From: Azolla caroliniana
Lineage: Eukaryota > Polypodiophyta
Direction: 5' to 3'
Assembly: GCA_043228905.1 (NCBI GenBank)
Contig: JBHGNT010000087.1
Span: 1-64,000 of the forward strand
Length of the DNA stretch: 64,000 bases
Shown piece after piece: positions 53,071 to 64,000 of this stretch. The notes beneath the pieces are model-generated. The model was not told the origin of the DNA. It did not search any database and saw only the letters and a program-made list of their open reading frames with translations. Position numbers and translations under genes: made by a program. Positions within the stretch are counted from its first letter, which is position 1. Every line of letters begins with the position of its first letter.

Positions 53071-54250
53071 GCTCCCCTCAACTCACTCCTCAAATTTGCT
53101 AATTTCATCATGTCTCTCGACCTGAGTTTCAAAATCTTGATTTTTTAATTCCATATCATAGCTAGCGTTGTTAGCTTCGAATCGCATGTTTGAACACAAA
53201 AATCCGATATCACACGAGCCAGGTATGAACATTTTTATTTACTCAAGGGCTCCTCTCAACTCACTACTCAAATTTGGTAATTTCGTCATGTCTCTCGACC
53301 TGAGATTCAAAATCTTGATTTTTTAATTCCATAACATAGCTAGCGTTGTTAGCTTCGAATCGCATGTTTGAACGCAAAAATCCGATATCACACGAGCCAG
53401 GTATGAACATTTTCATTTACTCAAGGGCTCCCCTCAACTCACTCCTCAAATTTGGTAATTTCGTCATGTCTCTCGACCTGAGTTTCAAAATCTAGATTTT
53501 TTAATTCCATATCGTATCTAGCATTGTTAGCTTCGTTTCGCATGTTTGAAAACAAAAATCCGATATCACACGAGCTAGGTATGAACATTTTCATTTACCT
53601 ACTAGCTCTTCTCAACTCACTCCTCAAATTTGGTAATTTCGTCATGTCTCTCGACCTGAGTTTCAAAATCTTGATTTTTTAATTCCATATCATAGCTAGC
53701 GTTGTTAGCTTCGAATCGCATGTTTGAACACAAAAATCCGATATCACACGAGCCAGGTATGAACATTTTCATTTACTCAAGGGCTCCTCTCAACTCACTA
53801 CTGAAATTTGGTAATTTCGTCTTGTCTCTCGACCTGAGTTTCAAAATCTTCATCTTTTAATTTCATATCATAGCTAGCGTTGTTAGCTTCGTTTCGCATG
53901 TTTGAACACAAAAATCCGATATCACACGAGCTAGGTATGAACATTTTCATTTACCTACTAGGTCTTCTCAACTCACTCCTCAAATTTGGTAATTTCGTCA
54001 TGTCTCTCGACCTGAGTTTCAAAATCTTGATTTTTTAATTCCATATCATAGCTAGCGTTGTTAGCTTCGAATCGCATGTTTGAACACAAAAATCCGATAT
54101 CACACGAGCCAGGTATGAACATTTTCATTTACTCAAGGGCTCCTCTCAACTCACTCCTCAAATTTGCTAATTTCGTCATGTCTCTCGACCTGAGTTTCAA
54201 AATCTTGACTTTTTAATTTCATATCATAGCTAGCGATGTTAGCTTCGTTT
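51940..54250 (+). repeat. 2314-bp (13-unit) duplication, left copy
   Basis: Matches 54250-56610 at an offset of 2314 bp. Shared rare states are aatctagattt (53491/55805), cgtcttgtctctc (53821/56135), cataacatagc (53333/55647), aatttcttatc (52791/55105) and attttta in place of attttca (about 53232/55546). The match fades left of about 51940 and right of about 54300. Confidence 0.9.
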
Positions 54251-56610
54251 CGCATGTTTGAACACAAAAATCCGATATCACACGAGCCAGGTATGAACAT
54301 TTTAATTTACCTACTAGCTCTTCTCAACTCACTCCTCAAATTTGCTAATTTCGTCATGTCTCTCGACCTGAGTTTCAAAATCTTGATTTTTTAATTCCAT
54401 ATCATAGCTAGCGTTGTTAGCTTCGAATCGCATGTTTGAACACAAAAATCCGATATCACACGAGCCAGGTATGAACATTTTCATTTACTCAAGGGCTCCT
54501 CTCAACTCACTACTGAAATTTGGTAATTTCGTCATGTCTCTCGACCTGAGTTTCAAAATCTTCATCTTTTAATTTCATATCATAGCTAGCGTTGTTAGCT
54601 TCGTTTCGCATGTTTGAACACAAAAATCCGATATCACACGAGCTAGGTATGAACATTTTCATTTACCTACTAGGTCTTCTCAACTCACTCCTCAAATTTG
54701 GTAATTTCGTCATGTCTCTCGACCTGAGTTTCAAAATCTTGATTTTCTAATTCCATATCATAGCTAGCGTTGTTAGCTTCGAATCGCATGTTTGAACACA
54801 AAAATCCGATATCACACGAGCCAGGTATGAACATTTTCATTTACTCAAGGGCTCCCCTCAACTCACTACTCAAATTTGGTAATTTCGTCATGTCTCTCGA
54901 CCTGAGTTTCAAAATCTTGATTTTTTAATTCCATATCATAGCTAGCGTTGTTAGCTTCGTTTCGCATGTTTGAACACAAAAATCCGATATCACACGAGCC
55001 AGGTATGAACATTTTCATTTACTCAAGGGCTCCTCTCAACTCACTATTCAAATTTGGTAATTTCGTCATGTCTCTCGACCTGAGTTTCAAAATCTTGATC
55101 TTTTAATTTCTTATCATAGCTAGCGTTGTTAGCTTCGTTTCGCATGTTTGAACACAAAAATCCGATATCACACGAGCCAGGTATGAACATTTTAATTTAC
55201 CTACTAGCTCTTCTCAACTCACTCCTCAAATTTGCTAATTTCGTCATGTCTCTCGACCTGAGTTTCAAAATCTTGATTTTTTAATTCCATATCATAGCTA
55301 GCGTTGTTAGCTTCGAATCGCATGTTTGAACACAAAAATCCGATATCACACGAGCCAGGTATGAACATTTTCATTTACTCAAGGGCTCCCCTCAACTCAC
55401 TCCTCAAATTTGCTAATTTCATCATGTCTCTCGACCTGAGTTTCAAAATCTTGATTTTTTAATTCCATATCATAGCTAGCGTTGTTAGCTTCGAATCGCA
55501 TGTTTGAACACAAAAATCCGATATCACACGAGCCAGGTATGAACATTTTTATTTACTCAAGGGCTCCTCTCAACTCACTACTCAAATTTGGTAATTTCGT
55601 CATGTCTCTCGACCTGAGATTCAAAATCTTGATTTTTTAATTCCATAACATAGCTAGCGTTGTTAGCTTCGAATCGCATGTTTGAACGCAAAAATCCGAT
55701 ATCACACGAGCCAGGTATGAACATTTTCATTTACTCAAGGGCTCCCCTCAACTCACTCCTCAAATTTGGTAATTTCGTCATGTCTCTCGACCTGAGTTTC
55801 AAAATCTAGATTTTTTAATTCCATATCGTATCTAGCATTGTTAGCTTCGTTTCGCATGTTTGAAAACAAAAATCCGATATCACACGAGCTAGGTATGAAC
55901 ATTTTCATTTACCTACTAGCTCTTCTCAACTCACTCCTCAAATTTGGTAATTTCGTCATGTCTCTCGACCTGAGTTTCAAAATCTTGATTTTTTAATTCC
56001 ATATCATAGCTAGCGTTGTTAGCTTCGAATCGCATGTTTGAACACAAAAATCCGATATCACACGAGCCAGGTATGAACATTTTCATTTACTCAAGGGCTC
56101 CTCTCAACTCACTACTGAAATTTGGTAATTTCGTCTTGTCTCTCGACCTGAGTTTCAAAATCTTCATCTTTTAATTTCATATCATAGCTAGCGTTGTTAG
56201 CTTCGTTTCGCATGTTTGAACACAAAAATCCGATATCACACGAGCTAGGTATGAACATTTTCATTTACCTACTAGGTCTTCTCAACTCACTCCTCAAATT
56301 TGGTAATTTCGTCATGTCTCTCGACCTGAGTTTCAAAATCTTGATTTTTTAATTCCATATCATAGCTAGCGTTGTTAGCTTCGAATCGCATGTTTGAACA
56401 CAAAAATCCGATATCACACGAGCCAGGTATGAACATTTTCATTTACTCAAGGGCTCCTCTCAACTCACTCCTCAAATTTGCTAATTTCGTCATGTCTCTC
56501 GACCTGAGTTTCAAAATCTTGACTTTTTAATTTCATATCATAGCTAGCGATGTTAGCTTCGTTTCGCATGTTTGAACACAAAAATCCGATATCACACGAG
56601 CCAGGTATGA
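54250..56610 (+). repeat. 2314-bp (13-unit) duplication, right copy
   Basis: Near-perfect repeat of the left copy. The one difference I noted is gattttctaattcc at 54747, where the left copy has gattttttaattcc. Such low divergence marks it as one of the youngest events in the window. Confidence 0.9.
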
Positions 56611-57449
56611 ACATTTTCATTTACCTACTAGCTCTTCTCAACTCACTACTCAAATTTGCTAATTTCGTCATGTCTCTCGACCTGAGTTTCAAAATCTTGA
56701 TTTTTTAATTCCATATCATAGCTAGCGTTGTTAGCTTCGAATCGCATGTTTGAACACAAAAATCCGATATCACACGAGCCAGGTATGAACATTTTCATTT
56801 ACTCAAGGGCTCCCCTCAACTCACTCCTCAAATTTGCTAATTTCGTCATGTCTCTCGACCTGAGTTTCAAAATCTTGATTTTTTAATTCCATATCATAGC
56901 TAGCATTGTTAGCTTCGAATCGCATGTTTGAACACAAAAATCCGATATCACACGAGCCAGGTATGAACATTTTCATTTACTCAAGGGCTCCTCTCAACTC
57001 ACTACTCAAATTTGGTAATTTCGTCATGTCTCTCGACCTGAGATTCAAAATCTTGATTTTTTAATTCCATAACATAGCTAGCGTTGTTAGCTTCGAATCG
57101 CATGTTTAAACGCAAAAATCTGATATCACACGACCCAAGTATGAACATTTTAATTTACCTACTAGCTCTTCTCCACTCACTCCTCAAATTTGGTAATTTC
57201 GTCATGTCTCTCGACCTGAGTTTCAAAATCTTGATTTTTTAATTCCATATCGTATCTAGCATTGTTAGCTTCGTTTCGCATGTTTGAACACAAAAATTCG
57301 ATATCACACGGGCTAGGTATGAACATTTTCATTTACCTACTAGGTCTTCTCAACTCACTCCTCAAATTTGGTAATTTCGTCATGTCTCTCGACCTGAGTT
57401 TCAAAATCTTGATTTTTTAATTCCATATCATAGCTAGCGTTGTTAGCTT

Positions 57450-59410
57450 CGAATCGCATGTTTGAACACAAAAATCCGATATCACACGAGCCAGGTATGA
57501 ACATTTTCATTTACTCAAGGGCTCCTCTCAACTCACTCCTCAAATTTGCTAATTTCGTCATGTCTCTCGACCTGAGTTTCAAAATCTTGACTTTTTAATT
57601 TCATATCATAGCTAGCGATGTTAGCTTCGTTTCGCATGTTTGAACACAAAAATCCGATATCACACGAGCCAAGTATGAACATTTTAATTTACCTACTAGC
57701 TCTTCTCAACTCACTCCTCAAATTTGCTAATTTCGTCATGTCTCTCGACCTGAGTTTCAAAATCTTGATTTTTTAATTCCATATCATAGCTAGCGTTGTT
57801 AGCTTCGAATCGCATGTTTGAACACAAAAATCCGATATCACACGAGCCAGGTATGAACATTTTCATTTACTCAAGGGCTCCCCTCAACTCACTCCTCAAA
57901 TTTGCTAATTTCGTCATGTCTCTCGACCTGAGTTTCAAAATCTTGATTTTTTAATTCCATATCATAGCTAGCGTTGTTAGCTTCGAATCGCATGTTTGAA
58001 CACAAAAATCCGATATCACACGAGCCAGGTATGAACATTTTCATTTACTCAAGGGCTCCCCTCAACTCACTCCTCAAATTTGGTAATTTCGTCATGTCTC
58101 TCGACCTGAGTTTCAAAATCTTGATTTTTTAATTCCATATCGTATCTAGCATTGTTAGCTTCGTTTCGCATGTTTGAAAACAAAAATCCGATATCACACG
58201 AGCTAGGTATGAACATTTTCATTTACCTACTAGCTCTTCTCAACTCACTCCTCAAATTTGGTAATTTCGTCATGTCTCTCGACCTGAGTTTCAAAATCTT
58301 GATTTTTTAATTCCATATCATAGCTAGCGTTGTTAGCTTCGAATCGCATGTTTGAACACAAAAATCCGATATTACACGAGCCAGGTATGAACATTTTCAT
58401 TTACTCAAGGGCTCCTCTCAACTCACTCCTCAAATTTGCTAATTTCGTCATGTCTCTCGACCTGAGTTTCAAAATCTTGACTTTTTAATTTCATATCATA
58501 GCTAGCGATGTTAGCTTCGTTTCGCATGTTTGAACACAAAAATCCGATATCACACGAGCCAGGTATGAACATTTGCATTTACCTACTAGCTCTTCTCAAC
58601 TCACTCCTCAAATTTGCTAATTTCGTCATGTCTCTCGACCTGAGTTTCAAAATCTTGATTTTTTAATTCCATATCATAGCTAGCGTTGTTAGCTTCGTTT
58701 CGCATGTTTGAACACAAAAATCCGATATCACACGAGCCAGGTATGAACATTTTCATTTACTCAAGGGCTCCCCTCAACTCACTCCTCAAATTTGCTAATT
58801 TCGTCATGTCTCTCGACCTGAGTTTCAAAATCTTGATTTTTTAATTCCATATCATAGCTAGCATTGTTAGCTTCGAATCGCATGTTTGAACACAAAAATC
58901 CGATATCACACGAGCCAGGTATGAACATTTTCATTTACTCAAGGGCTCCTCTCAACTCACTACTCAAATTTGGTAATTTCGTCATGTCTCTCGACCTGAG
59001 ATTCAAAATCTTGATTTTTTAATTCCATAACATAGCTAGCGTTGTTAGCTTCGAATCGCATGTTTGAACGCAAAAATCTGATATCACACGACCCAAGTAT
59101 GAACATTTTAATTTACCTACTAGCTCTTCTCCACTCACTCCTCAAATTTGGTAATTTCGTCATGTCTCTCGACCTGAGTTTCAAAATCTTGATTTTCTAA
59201 TTCCATATCGTATCTAGCATTGTTAGCTTCGTTTCGCATGTTTGAACACAAAAATCCGATATCACACGAGCTAGGTATGAACATTTTCATTTACCTACTA
59301 GCTCTTCTCAACTCACTCCTCAAATTTGGTAATTTCGTCATGTCTCTCGACCTGAGTTTCAAAATCTTGATTTTTTAATTCCATATCATAGCTAGCGTTG
59401 TTAGCTTCGA
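57450..59410 (+). repeat. 1958-bp (11-unit) duplication, left copy
   Basis: Matches 59410-61430. Shared rare states are gatattacacgag (58369/60327 region, offset 1958) and gagccaagtatg (57666/59624). A difference is atttgcattta near 58573 against attttcattta in the right copy. Confidence 0.88.
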
Positions 59411-61430
59411 TTCGCATGTTTGAACACAAAAATCCGATATCACACGAGCCAGGTATGAACATTTTCATTTACTCAAGGGCTCCTCTCAACTCACTCCTCA
59501 AATTTGCTAATTTCGTCATGTCTCTCGACCTGAGTTTCAAAATCTTGACTTTTTAATTTCATATCATAGCTAGCGATGTTAGCTTCGTTTCGCATGTTTG
59601 AACACAAAAATCCGATATCACACGAGCCAAGTATGAACATTTTAATTTACCTACTAGCTCTTCTCAACTCACTCCTCAAATTTGCTAATTTCGTCATGTC
59701 TCTCGACCTGAGTTTCAAAATCTTGATTTTTTAATTCCATATCATAGCTAGCGTTGTTAGCTTCGAATCGCATGTTTGAACACAAAAATCCGATATCACA
59801 CGAGCCAGGTATGAACATTTTCATTTACTCAAGGGCTCCCCTCAACTCACTCCTCAAATTTGCTAATTTCGTCATGTCTCTCGACCTGAGTTTCAAAATC
59901 TTGATTTTTTAATTCCATATCATAGCTAGCGTTGTTAGCTTCGAATCGCATGTTTGAACACAAAAATCCGATATCACACGAGCCAGGTATGAACATTTTC
60001 ATTTACTCAAGGGCTCCCCTCAACTCACTCCTCAAATTTGGTAATTTCGTCATGTCTCTCGACCTGAGTTTCAAAATCTTGATTTTTTAATTCCATATCG
60101 TATCTAGCATTGTTAGCTTCGTTTCGCATGTTTGAAAACAAAAATCCGATATCACACGAGCTAGGTATGAACATTTTCATTTACCTACTAGCTCTTCTCA
60201 ACTCACTCCTCAAATTTGGTAATTTCGTCATGTCTCTCGACCTGAGTTTCAAAATCTTGATTTTTTAATTCCATATCATAGCTAGCGTTGTTAGCTTCGA
60301 ATCGCATGTTTGAACACAAAAATCCGATATTACACGAGCCAGGTATGAACATTTTCATTTACTCAAGGGCTCCTCTCAACTCACTCCTCAAATTTGCTAA
60401 TTTCGTCATGTCTCTCGACCTGAGTTTCAAAATCTTGACTTTTTAATTTCATATCATAGCTAGCGATGTTAGCTTCGTTTCGCATGTTTGAACACAAAAA
60501 TCCGATATCACACGAGCCAGGTATGAACATTTTCATTTACCTACTAGCTCTTCTCAACTCACTCCTCAAATTTGCTAATTTCGTCATGTCTCTCGACCTG
60601 AGTTTCAAAATCTTGATTTTTTAATTCCATATCATAGCTAGCGTTGTTAGCTTCGTTTCGCATGTTTGAACACAAAAATCCGATATCACACGAGCCAGGT
60701 ATGAACATTTTCATTTACTCAAGGGCTCCCCTCAACTCACTCCTCAAATTTGCTAATTTCGTCATGTCTCTCGACCTGAGTTTCAAAATCTTGATTTTTT
60801 AATTCCATATCATAGCTAGCATTGTTAGCTTCGAATCGCATGTTTGAACACAAAAATCCGATATCACACGAGCCAGGTATGAACATTTTCATTTACTCAA
60901 GGGCTCCTCTCAACTCACTACTCAAATTTTGGTAATTTCGTCATGTCTCTCGACCTGAGATTCAAAATCTTGATTTTTTAATTCCATAACATAGCTAGCG
61001 TTGTTAGCTTCGAATCGCATGTTTGAACGCAAAAATCTGATATCACACGACCCAAGTATGAACATTTTAATTTACCTACTAGCTCTTCTCCACTCACTCC
61101 TCAAATTTGGTAATTTCGTCATGTCTCTCGACCTGAGTTTCAAAATCTTGATTTTCTAATTCCATATCGTATCTAGCATTGTTAGCTTCGTTTCGCATGT
61201 TTGAACACAAAAATCCGATATCACACGAGCTAGGTATGAACATTTTCATTTACCTACTAGCTCTTCTCAACTCACTCCTCAAATTTGGTAATTTCGTCAT
61301 GTCTCTCGACCTGAGTTTCAAAATCTTGATTTTTTAATTCCATATCATAGCTAGCGTTGTTAGCTTCGATTCGCATGTTTGAACACAAAAATCCGATATC
61401 ACACGAGCCAGGTATGAACATTTTCATTTA
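59410..61430 (+). repeat. 1958-bp (11-unit) duplication, right copy
   Basis: Second copy. One extra T (caaattttgg near 60930) makes one unit 179 bp and shifts later spacings to 1959. The match ends near 61440, where this copy switches to ctactcaaatttgct and gattttttaattcc. Confidence 0.88.
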
Positions 61431-62830
61431 CTCAAGGGCTCCTCTCAACTCACTACTCAAATTTGCTAATTTCGTCATGTCTCTCGACCTGAGTTTCAAA
61501 ATCTTGATTTTTTAATTCCATATCATAGCTAGCGTTGTTAGCTTCGAATCGCATGTTTGAACACAAAAATCTGATATCACACGACCCAAGTATGAACATT
61601 TTAATTTACCTACTAGCTCTTCTCAACTCACTCCTCAAATTTGGTAATTTCGTCATGTCTCTCGACCTGAGTTTCAAAATCTTGATTTTTTAATTCCATA
61701 TCGTATCTAGCATTGTTAGCTTCGTTTCGCATGTTTGAACACAAAAATTCGATATCACACGAGCTAGGTATGAACATTTTCATTTACCTACTAGCTCTTC
61801 TCAACTCACTCCTCAAATTTGGTAATTTCGTCATGTCTCTCGACCTGAGTTTCAAAATCTTGATTTTTTAATTCCATATCATAGCTAGCGTTGTTAGCTT
61901 CGAATCGCATGTTTGAACACAAAAATCCGATATCACACGAGCCAGGTATGAACATTTTCATTTACTCAAGGGCTCCTCTCAACTCACTCCTCAAATTTGC
62001 TAATTTCGTCATGTCTCTCGACCTGAGTTTCAAAATCTTGACTTTTTAATTTCATATCATAGCTAGCGATGTTAGCTTCGTTTCGCATGTTTGAACACAA
62101 AAATCCGATATCACACGAGCCAAGTATGAACATTTTAATTTACCTACTAGCTCTTCTCAACTCACTCCTCAAATTTGCTAATTTCGTCATGTCTCTCGAC
62201 CTGAGTTTCAAAATCTTGATTTTTTAATTCCATATCATAGCTAGCGTTGTTAGCTTCGAATCGCATGTTTGAACACAAAAATCCGATATCACACGAGCCA
62301 GGTATGAACATTTTCATTTACTCAAGGGCTCCCCTCAACTCACTCCTCAAATTTGCTAATTTCGTCATGTCTCTCGACCTGAGTTTCAAAATCTTGATTT
62401 TTTAATTCCATATCATAGCTAGCGTTGTTAGCTTCGAATCGCATGTTTGAACACAAAAATCCGATATCACACGAGCCAGGTATGAACATTTTCATTTACT
62501 CAAGGGCTCCCCTCAACTCACTCCTCAAATTTGGTAATTTCGTCATGTCTCTCGACCTGAGTTTCAAAATCTTGATTTTTTAATTCCATATCGTATCTAG
62601 CATTGTTAGCTTCGTTTCGCATGTTTGAAAACAAAAATCCGATATCACACGAGCTAGGTATGAACATTTTCATTTACCTACTAGCTCTTCTCAACTCACT
62701 CCTCAAATTTGGTAATTTCGTCATGTCTCTCGACCTGAGTTTCAAAATCTTGATTTTTTAATTCCATATCATAGCTAGCGTTGTTAGCTTCGAATCGCAT
62801 GTTTGAACACAAAAATCCGATATCACACGA
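61430..62830 (+). repeat. Mosaic linker of eight units
   Basis: Begins with a cgacccaag unit and a ttcgatatc unit like those at 57 kb. It continues from about 61990 like 59.5-60.3 kb (gagccaagtatg at 62117, 2493 bp after 59624: 14 units plus the extra T), but without gatattacac. It is a partial third copy of the 11-unit block, spliced to other units. Confidence 0.75.
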
Positions 62831-64000
62831 GCCAGGTATGAACATTTTCATTTACTCAAGGGCTCCTCTCAACTCACTACTGAAATTTGGTAATTTCGTC
62901 TTGTCTCTCGACCTGAGTTTCAAAATCTTCATCTTTTAATTTCATATCATAGCTAGCGTTGTTAGCTTCGTTTCGCATGTTTGAACACAAAAATCCGATA
63001 TCACACGAGCTAGGTATGAACATTTTCATTTACCTACTAGGTCTTCTCAACTCACTCCTCAAATTTGGTAATTTCGTCATGTCTCTCGACCTGAGTTTCA
63101 AAATCTTGATTTTTTAATTCCATATCATAGCTAGCGTTGTTAGCTTCGAATCGCATGTTTGAACACAAAAATCCGATATCACACGAGCCAGGTATGAACA
63201 TTTTCATTTACTTAAGGGCTCCTCTCAACTCACTCCTCAAATTTGCTAATTTCGTCATGTCTCTCGACCTGAGTTTCAAAATCTTGACTTTTTAATTTCA
63301 TATCATAGCTAGCGATGTTAGCTTCGTTTCGCATGTTTGAACACAAAAATCCGATATCACACGAGCCAGGTATGAACATTTTCATTTACCTACTAGCTCT
63401 TCTCAACTCACTCCTCAAATTTGCTAATTTCGTCATGTCTCTCGACCTGAGTTTCAAAATCTTGATTTTTTAATTCCATATCATAGCTAGCGTTGTTAGC
63501 TTCGAATCGCATGTTTGAACACAAAAATCCGATATCACACGAGCCAGGTATGAACATTTTCATTTACTCAAGGGCTCCCCTCAACTCACTCCTCAAATTT
63601 GCTAATTTCGTCATGTCTCTCGACCTGAGTTTCAAAATCTTGATTTTTTAATTCCATATCATAGCTAGCATTGTTAGCTTCGAATCGCATGTTTGAACAC
63701 AAAAATCCGATATCACACGAGCCAGGTATGAACATTTTCATTTACTCAAGGGCTCCTCTCAACTCACTACTCAAATTTGGTAATTTCGTCATGTCTCTCG
63801 ACCTGAGATTCAAAATCTTGATTTTTTAATTCCATAACATAGCTAGCGTTGTTAGCTTCGAATCGCATGTTTAAACGCAAAAATCTGATATCACACGACC
63901 CAAGTATGAACATTTTAATTTACCTACTAGCTCTTCTCCACTCACTCCTCAAATTTGGTAATTTCGTCATGTCTCTCGACCTGAGTTTCAAAATCTTGAT
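62830..64000 (+). repeat. Copy of 56060-57240, 38 units away
   Basis: Markers cgtcttgtctctc (56135/62900) and cataacatagc with tttaaacgc (57071/63836) share an offset of 6765 bp, 38 units plus the extra T at 60930. A private change is acttaaggg near 63211. The copy is cut by the window end; 63968-64000 is a 33-bp partial unit. Confidence 0.88.

Larger units (their letters stand above)
1..64000 (+). repeat. 178-bp satellite array, whole window
   Basis: The same unit recurs from the first to the last base, always in the same orientation. Starts of the catgtctctc motif fall at 1, 179, 358, 536, 714, 892, 1070, 1248 and so on to 63968. Base composition of the reference unit is about 38% G+C by hand count. 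Summing all length changes I could see, the array holds 361 units plus a 33-bp partial unit at the right edge. Most neighbouring units differ at only a few diagnostic sites. The size, homogeneity and nested higher-order structure are typical of centromeric satellites in plants and animals; a centromeric role is inferred, because sequence alone cannot show where the centromeric histone sits. I do not recognise the family. No gene, mobile element or RNA gene interrupts it. Confidence 0.97.

Noticed and set aside
1-64000. CRISPR array
   Set aside because: The repeat is the whole 178-bp unit, with no unique spacers alternating with a short constant repeat, and the variants are shared between units.
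1-64000. Inverted (minus-strand) satellite segments or telomere repeats
   Set aside because: Every line shows the unit in the same direction, and unit starts keep phase throughout. No TTTAGGG- or TTAGGG-like runs were seen.

Overview
The whole 64 kb window is one uninterrupted tandem satellite array. The unit is 178 bp, about 38% G+C in the first-monomer reference I counted, and every copy lies head to tail in the same orientation. I saw no unique sequence, transposon, inverted segment, telomere repeat, RNA gene or credible protein-coding gene. This points to a eukaryotic chromosome, and the style fits a centromeric or pericentromeric satellite: nucleosome-scale unit, long homogeneous array, nested higher-order repeats. 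A flowering plant is my best guess because of the unit size. I do not recognise the repeat family. It has the same length as the Arabidopsis centromere repeat, but as far as I can recall the sequence is not that repeat.

Length accounting closes exactly. Taking catgtctctc as the start of the unit, the first start is at 1 and the last at 63968. The distance equals 361 units of 178 bp once these events are allowed for: six copies of a 63-bp deletion, eight copies of a 10-bp insertion, eight 1-bp insertions and one 1-bp deletion. About 338 of the 361 units are therefore exactly 178 bp. Evolution here is by substitution and by duplication of whole-unit blocks, with very few private indels.

Layout. 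1-2670: mosaic monomers. 2670-8515: three related blocks spaced 2315 and 2138 bp. 8.2-12.9 kb: mosaic with short 2- and 4-unit duplications. 12.9-18.4 kb: four copies of a block carrying the 10-bp insertion. 18.6-25.05 kb: a clear 1361-bp higher-order repeat (seven full units plus one 115-bp truncated unit). 25.4-27.6 kb: a 1371-bp offshoot of it. 27.08-33.26 kb: a 3036-bp tandem duplication containing the most diverged monomers, with a third partial copy at 34.56-35.97 kb. 36-51.6 kb: multi-unit mosaic with long-range duplications. 51.6-56.6 kb: a 5-unit (890 bp) and a 13-unit (2314 bp) duplication. 57.45-61.43 kb: an 11-unit (1958/1959 bp) duplication. 62.83-64.0 kb: a copy of 56.06-57.24 kb. 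Shared private variants let several of these duplications be ordered in time.

Nothing in the window looks like a gene system. Its interest lies in the array architecture. Strand labels for the repeats only record the direction in which the unit was read.
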